Positions 38,518-49,367 of a stretch of 64,000 bases of DNA are shown piece after piece (positions within the stretch are counted from its first letter, which is position 1; each line of letters begins with the position of its first letter). The notes under the pieces are model-generated. The model searched no databases and was not told where the DNA came from. It saw only the letters and a program-made list of their open reading frames with translations. Source of the stretch: Paramoeba atlantica (Eukaryota > Discosea). The translations under genes and the position numbers were made by a program. Location of the stretch: contig CDRNVI010000026.1 of assembly GCA_977017575.1 (NCBI GenBank), positions 186,001-250,000 on the forward strand, written 5' to 3'.

Positions 38518-40165
38518 CAATATTCCATTTTACTACAAATCCATCTTGTGTTTTAAAATTGGACGCGATATGCTTCATTTCATATCCAACTGCGACAAGG
38601 AAATCACTCGTGCAAAGAGGCGTAATGATGAAGGCACGCATACAGACTACATGAAAGAAACAGCTGACCGTGCTCAATCGGCCACTAGTCGCTCAGGTAA
38701 GGTGAGAGGCTCTCTGTTACCGCAAGAGTTCGAACTTGAAAGGCTTGTCAGTGGCTTTTCAGATCTGCACTCAACCTGGAACGTCTCGACTCCCGCGTGC
38801 GAATGGCAGAATGTGTATTGTAACGTGGAAGGCGAGGCAATAGAAATTAATTGGCATTTCGAGGATGGCGAAACTGTCTTTCTTACTGGGAAGGTAAATT
38901 TGGTGCATCTTCCGAGGACGATTGAGAAGTTCTACATTAGCAATAATGGTTTGCATGGTGAAGTGGATCTGACACAGTTGCCGCCAACATTGAAGTATCT
39001 CCGTCTAAGCTCGAACGGTTTTACGGGGACTGTAGATCTGGCCCACCTACCGGTCGTTCTAGAAGAGCTTGATCTTTACGGAACTTGTCTTGAGGGAACC
39101 GTAAATTTGGAATGTCTTCCGAGTGGCCTGCGGAATCTTGATTTGTCATACAATAATTTTGTCGGTGATTTATGCCTCTCGCAACTTCCCGGTTCTTTGA
39201 CATTGTTGGACATCAGTGCAAACAAATTCTCAGGTTTAATAGAAACAAAGCGGCTTCCACGCAAGTTGAGTTCTCTGAAATTCTCAGGGAATAGGTTTCA
39301 GGGCACGCTGGACCTGACCGCGCTCCCCGAAACCACAAATGAGTTTGATGGATCACGTAATCTCTTCTCAGGAACGTTGCAACTTGACTCTCTGCCGAAA
39401 TGTCTTAGAACCCTCCATGTACAGGAGAACAACTTGATTGGGATATTAGATCTCAATCACCTACCAGCGAGTTTGAAGCATGTTAATTTTTCGTGCAACC
39501 TTTTTGCTGGTCCCATTACGCTTACAGCGCTACCACCCTTGCTCGAGTCCTTTTCTGCAAATAACAATACGTTAACAGGAGAATTATGCTTGGGTCAGTT
39601 GCCCCCGAACCTGTTCAATTTTGAACTTAATGATAACGCTTTCACCGGCGGTTTGGAGCTTCATAATTTGCCACGAGGATCAGGAGTACCCCGTTATCTG
39701 AGGAATACCGGTTATAGCTCCCTAGAACTCAGCGGAAACCGTTTGACGGGTCCGGTACAACTGGACAGGTTGTCGCCCTCGCTGGAAATGGTATGTATTG
39801 GGCACAATAACTTGAGTGGGGGTATCAATCTAGAAAGTTTACCCCAAGCATGCGGAATATTCAATGCAACACATAATCGATTTTCGGGTGCACTCGACTT
39901 CACGGCTCTCCCTCCGGGTCTATCGACCCTTGACCTAAGTTTCAACGACTTCAGCGGCCTCCCTGACTTTTCTAATTTGGTACGTGGCTTACGTACCCTC
40001 CTATTGAACGACAACAAGCTTAAAGGCTTCATGGATCTGACGGTTCTTTGGGACGCTCCGTGTGTTGAATGGGAATCCTTAAAATGTCTGTCGTTAACAG
40101 GTAATAAAGGACTTCGTGGAAAAGTGGATCCAGATCTTTTCGATGAGTGTGGCCTGAAAATTTGA
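38510..40165 (+). CDS. LRR protein 6 (largest family member)
   Basis: 551 residues from the first ATG. Later ATGs at residues 21 and 48 are likelier starts, since the leader GKVRGSLLPQEFELERLV begins near 63. Cap CEWQNVYCNVEGEAIEINW. About 17 repeats of 23 residues follow with consensus LPxxLxxLxLxxNxFxGxxDLxx; one has a longer insert (RGSGVPRYLRNTGYSSLE). The C-terminal cap NKGLRGKVDPDLFDECG resembles LRR 5. Repeat count differs widely between paralogues, which suggests growth by repeat duplication. It lies 510 bp after LRR 5, same strand. Function unknown; a protein-binding solenoid. Confidence 0.88.
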   Translation: MCSNIPFYYKSILCFKIGRDMLHFISNCDKEITRAKRRNDEGTHTDYMKETADRAQSATSRSGKVRGSLLPQEFELERLVSGFSDLHSTWNVSTPACEWQNVYCNVEGEAIEINWHFEDGETVFLTGKVNLVHLPRTIEKFYISNNGLHGEVDLTQLPPTLKYLRLSSNGFTGTVDLAHLPVVLEELDLYGTCLEGTVNLECLPSGLRNLDLSYNNFVGDLCLSQLPGSLTLLDISANKFSGLIETKRLPRKLSSLKFSGNRFQGTLDLTALPETTNEFDGSRNLFSGTLQLDSLPKCLRTLHVQENNLIGILDLNHLPASLKHVNFSCNLFAGPITLTALPPLLESFSANNNTLTGELCLGQLPPNLFNFELNDNAFTGGLELHNLPRGSGVPRYLRNTGYSSLELSGNRLTGPVQLDRLSPSLEMVCIGHNNLSGGINLESLPQACGIFNATHNRFSGALDFTALPPGLSTLDLSFNDFSGLPDFSNLVRGLRTLLLNDNKLKGFMDLTVLWDAPCVEWESLKCLSLTGNKGLRGKVDPDLFDECGLKI

Positions 40166-41202
40166 GTCTACGGGAATTGCCGTGTAGAAACAGCAATAAA
40201 TCTAAATATGAAACAATTTAATAGGGCGGTGCCTTTTCATTGTGGAGGGGTTTACATACTAAGTTTATGGCCTTGTTTGAGTAATTTGCTCGGGAGGTGG
40301 GTATCGGGAACTCTGATTTTCTATAATGTATTTCTTCTAATATAATTTCTATAGCTTCATGCGCGCTATAATAATTTTGGTCACCACGTTTCAATGGCGG
40401 CGGACGGGTATCTTGTAGAATGTTAATGTTTTAGAAACGTTATCTGACTTTTTCAAGTAATGAATTATAAGCTACAGTTATATAGTTTTACTATAATGTC
40501 TTCGATTTCCCGGAATACTTTATTTTTCTTCTTCTGTGCTAATTTGACTATTTGGTGTCTTTTTGCCTTAGTATATCGTATGCCTTTGGATATTTTTCCT
40601 AATCCTTATAAAATTCATATCCTATTCAGGACATTATTTCGTTATGCGATAGCAGGTTTTTTACATGATCGTTTTTTACTGAATTCTTTATCCGTTTATT
40701 ACATCTTACGAACGTGTGGTATTCATCTTACGAACGTGTAATATTGTGTGTAGTATTGACATAATATTGCGTACTGAACATTAACTTCTTTTTGATAATG
40801 GCAACTTTCCTCTGCTTGTGAGAAAAGTTTAGACAAATGAGTTCCTACACAGCGAGGAAAAAGAAAAAGGTGCTCTGCGGATTGGTTTCGCAGCATTTGC
40901 AGACCAGCAGCTGAGCATTCTACCCATCCTCCCGATGTAGCTGTTTTCAGTCGCGCTACATAAAGCGTATTCTTCCCTAAATCAGTCACTCATAAGCGTG
41001 ATTGGTCGCCGGGACGAATAGGACACTCTAAAAATAGCTGTGTCGCGCAACACAACATCTTACGAAATTGACGGTCATGTGAGATTCCTTTGGATATACA
41101 CCATGAACACGAAGCACCAAAGTCCTTTTGAAGCTTAAGAAAATTAAGAAACTCGACTATCATTTGTGGTGTCAGCCCGCCGCGAGTCTCATGGACGCCA
41201 TC
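40166..41202. other. AT-rich intergenic stretch
   Basis: No supported gene. A 93-codon frame at 40,460-40,741 has two hydrophobic runs but ends in a near-repeat (TTACGAACGTGT twice), and its composition matches the AT-rich spacer, so I do not call it. Confidence 0.4.
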
Positions 41203-41499
41203 TTAACCCGCACCCTTCAACATCTTTTTCATCTCGTCTGAAAGTAGCCAATTGCTTTGCAAGCCTTCGCAACGCATTACAAAAACCACTGCTCTCCATG
41301 TACCCTGTGGAACACAGAGGCCTTGCTCCTTCCAATGGACCAGAAATGATAAAAATTCATCTTCAGAACAAGTATGAACCTGAACGGTGCTACTGTCCCG
41401 AAGTTCGGTCAAAAATTTAATGACTGGTTTTAAGGCACGATCGTAAGTCTTCCTAGTTGATTTCTTAACAGAGCATTTAAAAGAATAGAGCGAGCGCAT
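41203..41499 (-). pseudogene. Tyrosine-recombinase core-binding domain relic
   Basis: About 98 residues, VKKSTRKTYDRALKPVIKFL and onward, resemble the SAM-like N-terminal domain of tyrosine recombinases (S-x-x-T-x-x-x-Y-x-x-x-L). The catalytic domain is absent. It is an old fragment of a Crypton- or DIRS-type element. Confidence 0.45.
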
Positions 41500-42151
41500 C
41501 TACGTTCGATAAGTCTTGCGTCCGTTGCGCTAAATCTAATTTTTCGAGTCATTTGCTAGAGATGAATGGTATTAGGATATTTTAGACGTGCGAATGGACT
41601 TAATATTCATTGCCAAGCTTCATAAGCAAGAATAGCTTCCAGATGTGACGCAAAGTAAATTCACCAATTTGAGCACAAAACTTATGCATTGCAAATGTAA
41701 GTGTTGCTTATAAATCCACACTTGATCGAAACTATTGCTTTATAACTTGTACCTTTAGAAACCTACAAATAACACACAACTTACTACATAAGTTGTGCAC
41801 CTTCTAACGAGCACCCTCCATACTTCGCACAAAAGACGCCAATTGATTTCGAAAGATTCCCATAAATGAAAAAAAATAATGACCTTTTAAGGTATCACCG
41901 CCCAATGGTCTTGCAAGCCCATCGATCTTGCACTTATGCGCTCAAAGAATTGTGATGCGACATTTATTTTCAACCAACAAGCTAAAATATAGACCTGAAA
42001 TCCAGTTCGTGCTTTCACGTACATTAACAAAGAATATGAAAAGATATATTAAGAGGAAATATAACTGGAAATAGAACATAACGAAATTTCATTGAAACCG
42101 TCATACATGTAGATCAGTTTCTCAAAGATTGCGTACAAGTCTCATCACATC
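41500..42151. other. AT-rich intergenic stretch, nothing recognised
   Basis: No frame of note on either strand and no clear repeat. Confidence 0.4.
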
Positions 42152-42267
42152 AGCACAGTTTGAAACAATATTCCGGAATTCCATAATCAAAGTAACTTGT
42201 GAACGGGAAGACCCATCCCCTCAGCTCGCAGCCAACCAACCATTTCTGATGATTCTATATAAATAAG

Positions 42268-42684
42268 TTTTTTTTTTGCAGATAATAAGGGGGGAAGAGT
42301 ACGAGTTCAAACTTTATATATGTATGTACGGTATGACTTTCTCACTTACTTTCCTACTTGCTCAACTTCTTTCCCTCACTTCCCCCCATTTTGAAAACGA
42401 GCAAAACATAAAACTAGTAAATGCATGCTTTCCCATCTTACCCACTTCCCCTTACCAATCTTTCCAGCTTTCCAGGGAGGGTAAGGTCTCCCTCTGCTAG
42501 GGGGGGCAGACTTTCCCCTAACCATTCGCGCGCCCCGGACCGGGTCTTTCGACCTCTCCCGAGCCTGCATTGGGAACCCTTCCCTTGTTATACGGGAGGG
42601 CGCAGGGCGGGCCTGTGCCGACAGCGGCACGGTCGCGGGATTGGGTGATGGACGACGGGGTGGGAACTCTTTTTTTTTTTTTTT
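42268..42684 (-). mobile_element. SINE-like element with a LINE-B 3' tail
   Basis: On the minus strand: CGGGAGAGGTCGAAAGACCC, GCGCGAATGGTTAGGGG, GGGAGACCTTACCCTCCC, then CCCCCCTTATTATCTGC and A10. The last two-thirds match the LINE-B 3' UTR (8,255-8,678). The first part does not. Imperfect target duplication GATGATTCTATATAAATAAG (42,248) and GATGATTCTATGTAAAAAG (42,685). It looks like a short element borrowing LINE-B machinery, or a 5'-truncated LINE-B relative. Confidence 0.65.
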
Positions 42685-42703
42685 GATGATTCTATGTAAA
42701 AAG

Positions 42704-43035
42704 TTTTTTTTTTTTTTAGTATTGAGTTTAACGTTTTTATCTACTTTTCGAACACTTTTCGAACTTTTGTTTCTTTTTTTTTAGCCCAAAACTAGCAATT
42801 TAATCTCCCCTAAGTGTATACTACAAACAAGAAACAGTAAAAACTAAAACAAGCAATCCATGCCCAATCCATTCGCGCGTTCCGGACCGGGTCTTTCGAC
42901 CTCTCCACGGCCTGACTTGTGAACCCTTCCCTTGTTATATGGGAGGTTTTTTTTTTACATAGTACAAAAGAGCACTCCAAGGCTGACCAGTCCTCCATAG
43001 TACCACTAAAATTCAATGAAACTACTAGAATATGA
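42704..43035 (-). mobile_element. Second SINE-like element
   Basis: Minus strand begins near GTACTATGTAAAAAAAAACC, shares GGGAAGGGTTCACAAG, GAGGTCGAAAGACCCGGTCC and GGAACGCGCGAATGG with the neighbour at 42,268-42,684, then has its own AT-rich 3' part and an A15 tail. A near-identical copy is at 45,707-46,041. Confidence 0.6.
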
Positions 43036-43039
43036 ATTC

Positions 43040-43135
43040 ATACATACCCCTGCCGGGTAAATGGGTAATTACCCACGTGGTGGTAAACGCGGGTAATTTA
43101 CCCGGGTCATTGACCCATTTACCCGCTTTCACCGA
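43040..43135. repeat. GGGTAAAT/ATTTACCC foldback
   Basis: Several alternating GGGTAA and TTACCC words (GCCGGGTAAATGGGTAATT, then GTCATTGACCCATTTACCCG) form nested inverted repeats. Such ends are familiar for hAT elements and MITEs. It could be the surviving 3' end of the hAT element to its right; no partner end was found. Confidence 0.5.
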
Positions 43136-43419
43136 GATTTACCAACCAACCATACGATCCCGTACTAGAATAAAGCTCGATGACTGTGCCAACTTTGCTG
43201 AGCAAGTTGTCGCTACAGAAACAGTATCTCAATCCATAGAAGGAAAAATCCGTCTTTCATTCGGTTTCCCCCCTTTCCTATCCCCTAAACCAAACAATCT
43301 TTTTTTTTCTTGACCTGGCGGGCTTATCCCCGCTTCATACAGTACTAATACTATATTGTATAGTAATCACTGTACTAAAATCAAATACAACTACTGCGTA
43401 CAATCCACATAATGTTAAG

Positions 43420-45639
43420 TCAGTTATGTTCTGTATCTGACAATGATTCAAGCTCACTATCATTTTCCAGTGAATCAGCATCACCTTGAGTCATATATCC
43501 TAGCTTGTCGCAATTTCCTCGCACGAATATCTGGTGCGATACAACATCGGGAGCAAGGGAGGCCTGGCGTGAGCTATACATATATCCAAGCACGGAAAGC
43601 CAGGAGTCGCACCTGTTGACCAGGGGTGGCGTCCAAACGTAGTGTACGGCAGCTTCGTAAATCGCTGGGAACATTTCACACCCAGGACCACACCACCATT
43701 CGTACTCGTTGCTGAACTTAGACGGATCCCAACTGAAATCGAGGCATGCTAAGTATTTTTCCCACTCATCGGATGAAATACGAAAGATCGGCTGCTCGGC
43801 CGACTGACCGTCCGCATTTTTGTCAAAAACATTATTTGCTCGAGCTACCGAGATGGGGAGAAGACCACAAGGACGAGCGAACTGAACGATCCATCCGGGA
43901 CGGAACCAGAGAACATCGTTCCAAAAGCGCATATTATGATATTTTTGTAGACGAGTCCTGTGATAAAGAAGTGCTTCTCGCATTCGCGAGGGCGCTTCGT
44001 CACTTTCGCTATGTTCGAACAAGAGCTGCAGCGTAGTTCCGACATGAGTTGCCATCGGTTTCCCCGACATGTCTGAAAATTTGTTCAATGCTGAATGCAA
44101 AACGCTGCATTGTTCAAGAAATGTAAAGCAGCTTGCTTTATTTTCCAATGCTCCGTACCGGTCCAGCAAACGCTTACACTTAATAATGGACTTTGACGCC
44201 CGTGCCTTTTCACTTTCGCTGTACAGAAATGCCGATACTGTGTCCATATTCTTCGCCAAAAATTGCATACATGTAAACTTATCCTGACACCAGCGCGTCA
44301 CACCTCCGAGCTTCGGAGTTTCGATACCCTCAGTTTCACGCGCTACTTGCAAAGCACTAATCAATTTCGGTCCCTGAGCAAGAAGCTGGCGATGCTTCTC
44401 GTACCATGACGTGACATTGCATGACAGTGTGGCAATTAGAGAATTGGACATGTCCGGAGATACCTCCTTCAGCTTTTCGAGGCATCCGATTAGAGTAGAT
44501 TGTAGTTGTTGACGGCAGAAAACTGGGGCATCCTCCCCAAGGACATGGTACGATTGACGGAAGGTTTCTTCCGCCTTCAGAACTCCCTGATCGAAGCGAG
44601 CCAGAGCGTGATCCAGAGCAACTCCCTTGTATCTCCCTTTTGCTGCACTCGCTCGTCCTCCTGAATAAAAGGACTGACTGAACGCTTTTTTGAAAAGAAA
44701 GCACGGTGACTCCTCGTAGGGCTTCAAGGTCGTTTGGCAAATGTTATTCAGCATATGACCTATGCAAGACAGGAGTATTATCGAAGGGACACGAGAAGAT
44801 ATGCCTTGCTGAAGTGCTGCAGTGTCACTCTCCCCAATCGGGGAAATTTGGTCATATATGCGTTTGAGAGCTCCTTCGCAATTGTTACGTGCCACGTGAT
44901 TCACAGAACTTCCGTCCGCGATCATGAATTTTAGCTTTAAAAGTCGGTGCTCACCAAGATTCGCCTGAAGAGTAAACACTAGTTGTTCGGCTACTGTTTT
45001 TCCATCAAAAGCACGATGACTAGGAGAATAAATGGGAGGTAAGACGTATTCTTCAGGGCCTACATATAAGACGGACAATAAAATGTGCTCAGACTTTGCT
45101 CGGTCGATTCCTGCATCAACGGCAATTCCGTACACCATGTGTAAGTCAATGGCAGCGCAAAGCTTCTCCCAGACTTCGTGGGCTAAAATTTCACAGTGTT
45201 GATGCCACTGCTTCAAATTTGTTTCCGGAATAGCCTTTTTGATAACATTCGGTGGAAGGTCGGGGCGGAGATCCTCATACTTGCGAATCAGCCAAACGAA
45301 TTTACTCGACGGAAGGTTTGTTAGGGTTTGTAGACATGGGAGCACCTTCCCAGCGAATCTTTGAACGGCCGCTCTCTGAATAAACGAAACCTGCGCAGTC
45401 GCCAAGCGAGCTCGCTCCACGCCCTCACGACACTTGCGTACATGCTTATGATAGACGTTTTTAAATCGGCAATGAGATTGAAACGTGCAACCCTCTGTCG
45501 TGCACACAAAGTGTACTTTTTGGTTAATGGGGTCTGTGAGAACATTCAAACAGCACAGTTTGAAACAATATTCCGGAATTCCATAATCAAAGTAACTTGT
45601 GAACGGGAAGACCCATCCCCTCAGCTCGCAGCCAACCAA
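43420..45639 (-). CDS. hAT-family transposase
   Basis: 739 residues, one uninterrupted frame. A BED-like finger spans 46-70 (CTTEGC...H...HVRKC). The RNase-H-like core has D175 in GIAVDAGID, D242 in MIADGSSVNH, the C292-x2-H295 pair in SCIGHMLNN and the RW pair at 449-450 in GVTRWCQDKF. The C-terminus (WTPPLVNRCDSWLSVLGYMY) recalls the hAT dimerisation region. The first 40 residues are coded by the direct repeat, so the true start may be later. Cut-and-paste transposase; possibly still functional in sequence, but the element ends are unclear. Confidence 0.8.
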   Translation of the reverse strand: MVGCELRGWVFPFTSYFDYGIPEYCFKLCCLNVLTDPINQKVHFVCTTEGCTFQSHCRFKNVYHKHVRKCREGVERARLATAQVSFIQRAAVQRFAGKVLPCLQTLTNLPSSKFVWLIRKYEDLRPDLPPNVIKKAIPETNLKQWHQHCEILAHEVWEKLCAAIDLHMVYGIAVDAGIDRAKSEHILLSVLYVGPEEYVLPPIYSPSHRAFDGKTVAEQLVFTLQANLGEHRLLKLKFMIADGSSVNHVARNNCEGALKRIYDQISPIGESDTAALQQGISSRVPSIILLSCIGHMLNNICQTTLKPYEESPCFLFKKAFSQSFYSGGRASAAKGRYKGVALDHALARFDQGVLKAEETFRQSYHVLGEDAPVFCRQQLQSTLIGCLEKLKEVSPDMSNSLIATLSCNVTSWYEKHRQLLAQGPKLISALQVARETEGIETPKLGGVTRWCQDKFTCMQFLAKNMDTVSAFLYSESEKARASKSIIKCKRLLDRYGALENKASCFTFLEQCSVLHSALNKFSDMSGKPMATHVGTTLQLLFEHSESDEAPSRMREALLYHRTRLQKYHNMRFWNDVLWFRPGWIVQFARPCGLLPISVARANNVFDKNADGQSAEQPIFRISSDEWEKYLACLDFSWDPSKFSNEYEWWCGPGCEMFPAIYEAAVHYVWTPPLVNRCDSWLSVLGYMYSSRQASLAPDVVSHQIFVRGNCDKLGYMTQGDADSLENDSELESLSDTEHN

Positions 45640-46041
45640 CCATTTCTGATGATTCTATATAAATAAGTTTTTTTCTTTTTTTTTTTTGATGATTCTATGT
45701 AAAAAGTTTTTTTTTTTTTTTTAGTATTGAGTTTAACGTTTTTATCTACTTTTCGAACACTTTTCGAACTTTTGTTTCTTTTTTTTTAGCCCAAAACTAG
45801 CAATTTAATCTCCCCTATGTGTATACTACAAACAAGAAACAGTGAAAACTAAAACAAGCAATCCATGCCCAATCCATTCGCGGGTTCCGAACCGGGTCTT
45901 TCGACCTCTCCACGGCCTGACTTGTGAACCCTTCCCTTGTTATATGGGAGTTTTTTTTTTTACATAGTACAAAAGAGCACTCGAAGGCTGACCAGTCCTC
46001 CATAGTACCACTAAAATTCAATGAAACTACTAGAATATGAA
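45551..46041 (-). repeat. Direct repeat block 2
   Basis: Second copy of 42,152-43,035 lacking the SINE-like body. The doubled target phrase GATGATTCTAT(...)AAG and a T-run between the doubles are present, as if only an A-tail had inserted or the body had been lost. Confidence 0.8.
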
Positions 46042-46106
46042 TCTAAATTATTTATGCGTATAGTGAGTTAGCCAATTTATTTAATAATAAGTATGTGATT
46101 TATCAC

Positions 46107-46907
46107 TCAAAATGCCCTACTAATCGGATCCGCTGGATTTTGGGAAAATGCGACATAGCTCGCTTTAATGCAAATCCCTTTACGCTTCGCTTCCTCCAGA
46201 ACTACCAAAAGATTTTTTGCAATATTGTCTGACTTTGACATTTTCCGGTTGAGTGCTTCTTTGCACGAAGTATTGTCAACGAAAAGATCAAGACATGTTC
46301 CGCGCGTGAGATGCTTACTAAATTCGGGGATAGCTAAACGCACTGCAGTCGCCTCCGCATTGTCTACCTCATATCTTGTACCGGGTTCCCAAGGCTTTCC
46401 TGCCACAAGAACTTCCCCTGAATCCAAATACAGTATCCCACCCCATCCTTTGTTTGACGCATCCGTATATAGTCGATGCTTATGTGATACTAAATCCGGG
46501 TGAGGGAGTGCCTTAATCGGAGTGTTTCGAACTACTTCATCTCGCCACTGGGCCAAAATGATCCGTGTCTTGCGTGGGAGATCAACAGGTTTCCTCCCTA
46601 TCCAAGGACACCGGTTCAGCAAATTGATACGTCTTTGTGCGATCTTGATCGCAAAATGAAAGCGTGGGATTATAATTCCCAGAACCGCCGACGAGTACAA
46701 AAGGCGCCCCACCGCCGCCTCCAAATCAATGAAACTGAGCTCATAAAACTTATCGTTTTTGAGTTTTCGGACAACACGTGGTCCCAGGCTGACCTTGTGT
46801 GTCTTATGATTGTTTTGATGTTCATGCGCTCGTTGGCGCAGAGATACAGCCCTTGATGCGACAGCCGATATCATCGGCACAATCCGTATTGACGGATGTC
46901 GCACCAA
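46107..46907 (-). pseudogene. RNase H part of the DIRS-like fossil
   Basis: Contains LYTDASNKGWGGIL, YEVDNAEATAVRLAI and LFVDNTSCKEALN, the Asp-Glu-Asp pattern of DIRS/Ngaro RNase H, preceded by an RT connection region. Part of the fossil, not a host gene. Confidence 0.75.
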
Positions 46908-46914
46908 GGGGGTT

Positions 46915-47395
46915 TAGCTCGGACTCTGTCGGTAGAGGGGGTCCAGGCAACTCGCCCTCTCTTTACGCAGCCGGAGGGGCGTACTGCAACCGACTCGGTC
47001 CCAGTCGGTAGAGGTGGTCCAGGCAACTCACCACCTCTTTATGCAGCCGGAGGGGCGCACTGCAACCGACCGCTGCCTCGCGATAAGACGAGGCAGAGCC
47101 ACGCCCAGTGGTCCTCAAGGGAGGCCACCATGGCTCATGGCTCCCCGGGAAGAAAAGGGCGCGAAGGGAAGAAAGCCGGGGAGGGAAGAAAACCCACTCA
47201 AGGAGTGAGCCGGGGAGGGGTGATGGGGTGGAAGCGCGTCCCCTACTTCGCCGAGAAAGAGGGACAGTTTCGGCCTTAGTGCCGGCCGGCAAAGGGCATA
47301 TAAACAGTAAGACTATGCCCGTTGCCGGGGAAAGAAAAGATGAACTAAAGGAAAATGTACAACAAGGTACAGAAACTGTATCTTTATATAACACA
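46915..47395. repeat. Non-coding block with ~85-bp tandem repeat in the fossil
   Basis: Two direct copies of a unit containing GGTAGAGGKGGTCCAGGCAAC and TGCAGCCGGAGGGGCG-type words, then a GCCTCG...CGAGGC stem. It separates the RT and RNase H parts. Related copies stand alone at 12,985 and 36,262. Confidence 0.7.
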
Positions 47396-47399
47396 CTCC

Positions 47400-48250
47400 A
47401 TTAAACACATAACAGATGGCCGGTTCTGACCCTTCCTCCTTAAACTTCCCATCGCTTTTCGCGCATCTTTCATCAACAAAGCGCACATAATTCTGAGCTT
47501 CTTCCTGGGTTCCAGAAAACCGAACCCCGTCAATGTACACGTCCATCGCGGCACTTGAAAAGGATGATTCAGCCTTGCATACACTTGGAAGACCAGCAAG
47601 AGCTGATGTAATTGTCTGCCTAACTTCTGGGGCACATCTATGCCCCATTGGAAGAACATTCATTTCGTACGTAGCTCCTTTGGAAATAAATCTAAACTTA
47701 CGACGAGCTTCCAACGGCACCGACACTTGATAAAAACCACATCTCAAATCCCTCTTGACCCCCACACAGTCATCAACGCGGTGTAAATACTTACTCGGGT
47801 GAAGCAGTGGTACATTCGGCACATACTCCTTTAGGCGAGTGTTATCTGCTCGCGATCAGGAGATAAATCGTCTCCTCTCTTTACCCTCCTCATCTTGTTC
47901 TATGACAGTAAAGGGTATAACGAACTGGGCGGTCGGACGGTTTATTACTTCTTCAGAGGTTACTTGCGAGATAATGCCAGCTTCTAATAGCAGTTTGATA
48001 TCAGAGGAAGGTAAAGAATTAACCCCGGTCGGCTGCTTTTCAGGTTTCTCATCTGGTACGTAAAAAAGTTGATTCAACACTTCCTCAAAACGCTGTTTCG
48101 CATTCAAGTTCATCCATGATTTAATTACGTCCAATTTCAATATGGGTGTGTCTTTTTTAACATGCAACGCTATGTTAAAATCCTTGGCGCGTGCGAGTTT
48201 AGAAGATCTTCGCGCGCAAGTCAATGAGTGCCTCTTCAAGCACGGCACCT
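47400..48250 (-). pseudogene. Reverse transcriptase part of the DIRS-like fossil
   Basis: Recognised by LLEAGIISQVTSEE upstream, KRDLRCGFYQVSVP (first palm Asp), LPMGHRCAPEV and VYIDGVRF (the DIRS/LTR-type palm). Part of a broken element. Confidence 0.7.
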
Positions 48251-48280
48251 CAGAGTAAAGTTGCTCCAACAATTCTGGTG

Positions 48281-49364
48281 TCATATCGGGAGTCGTGCAG
48301 ATACCCGTTGCGTCCCGAGAGCCCTCGCTGTCGTTACCTGATTGGCATTGTACCTCAGTAGACTCTCTAGACTGAGGTGCTTCGTCATGTTTTGGACGTC
48401 GGTGATGGACATGTTTCCCGCCGCCACTTCGTTGAATAGCAAGGTTACTGCTCCCCTTTTGATGGAATGCGTGCCGTAACCACTGCCCAAGATTTCCCGG
48501 ATTTTCTTGTCCATTTGGGAGATCTCCGTGTAGCACATTCTCCCCCCTCTTGGAAGGCGTCCCATATATTCTGCAAGCTCGGTCGCCCCGGGGCCGGTCA
48601 CTATTGCATACATATATGGTCTGTAAGGGTTCATTCTCGTGGACTTCGTCGACCGTCCCCAGTAGACTACCACTTCCTCTTGCGTGCTTTTCAGTATTTG
48701 ATCCGGACCTAGTTCTGCTGCTTCCGTCCAACGAGCCGCTGTTTTCCAACACAGTAACACCGTCATGCTCTCTGACGGCGACAGATTTCTCCTTAAGATT
48801 CGGAGCAACAAGGGGGTAATCGGAAGCATCTGCCTCTTTGGTTCTAGCGCGCCTTGTGCTTGCAATGCTTTCCCGTACATTTTCAAAGGCTTCGTTTCCC
48901 ATCAGTACCAGGAGAGTTTGAAGATTCCGAGCATAAGCGAGTTTCGTCGAAGTTGCTAACTTTAATGAGTCCACGAATTGGACTGCACTTAGAGCGCTTT
49001 GTGACAAGTGAAACTGCGCGCAAAATTTGTTCATTCGAACCCAGAGTCTCTCTCTGGTTGCCCACGTGCTGGTCGCCCACATGGGCTCGATAGCCTCCCG
49101 AACTATTCGGCCGTGTGGGTCTCGTGAGTCGATCCGTAAGAGATCGCACATCAGATCTGACCTCGCTCGTTTGGCTCCCAACGGAGACGCAGAGCGTGTC
49201 GCTCCGCACGAGTTGATTCTTCCCCGAAGTTGAATTCGATGAACCGGATTTGCAACAAATGCATCGCTTGGTAAGGAGAAAGATAAATTCGGAGATAAGC
49301 CTGGTAATTTCACCCTCCGTATCCTTAACGGACGGGCACGAGGAATTATCGGGGTGGGGCACAT
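48281..49364 (-). pseudogene. Tyrosine recombinase part of the DIRS-like fossil
   Basis: Core-binding region (WATRERLWVRMNKFCAQF...) and a catalytic region with the R (KTAARWTEAAEL), H-x2-R (GTHSIKRGAV) and Y (LLRYNAN) of the family. It would have integrated a circular DNA copy. Confidence 0.75.
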
Positions 49365-49367
49365 TTC

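Larger units (their letters stand above)
42152..43035 (-). repeat. Direct repeat block 1 flanking the hAT gene
   Basis: Matches 45,551-46,041 nearly base for base, but contains an extra piece of about 400 bp (42,278-42,670). The first 115 bp equal the sequence encoding the N-terminus of the hAT transposase. The copies lie in the same orientation and bracket 2.5 kb. Confidence 0.85.

Noticed and set aside
47108-47404. 98-codon plus-strand frame
   Set aside because: Lies in the non-coding repeat block of the fossil element and shows only low-complexity Gly/Lys/Arg content.
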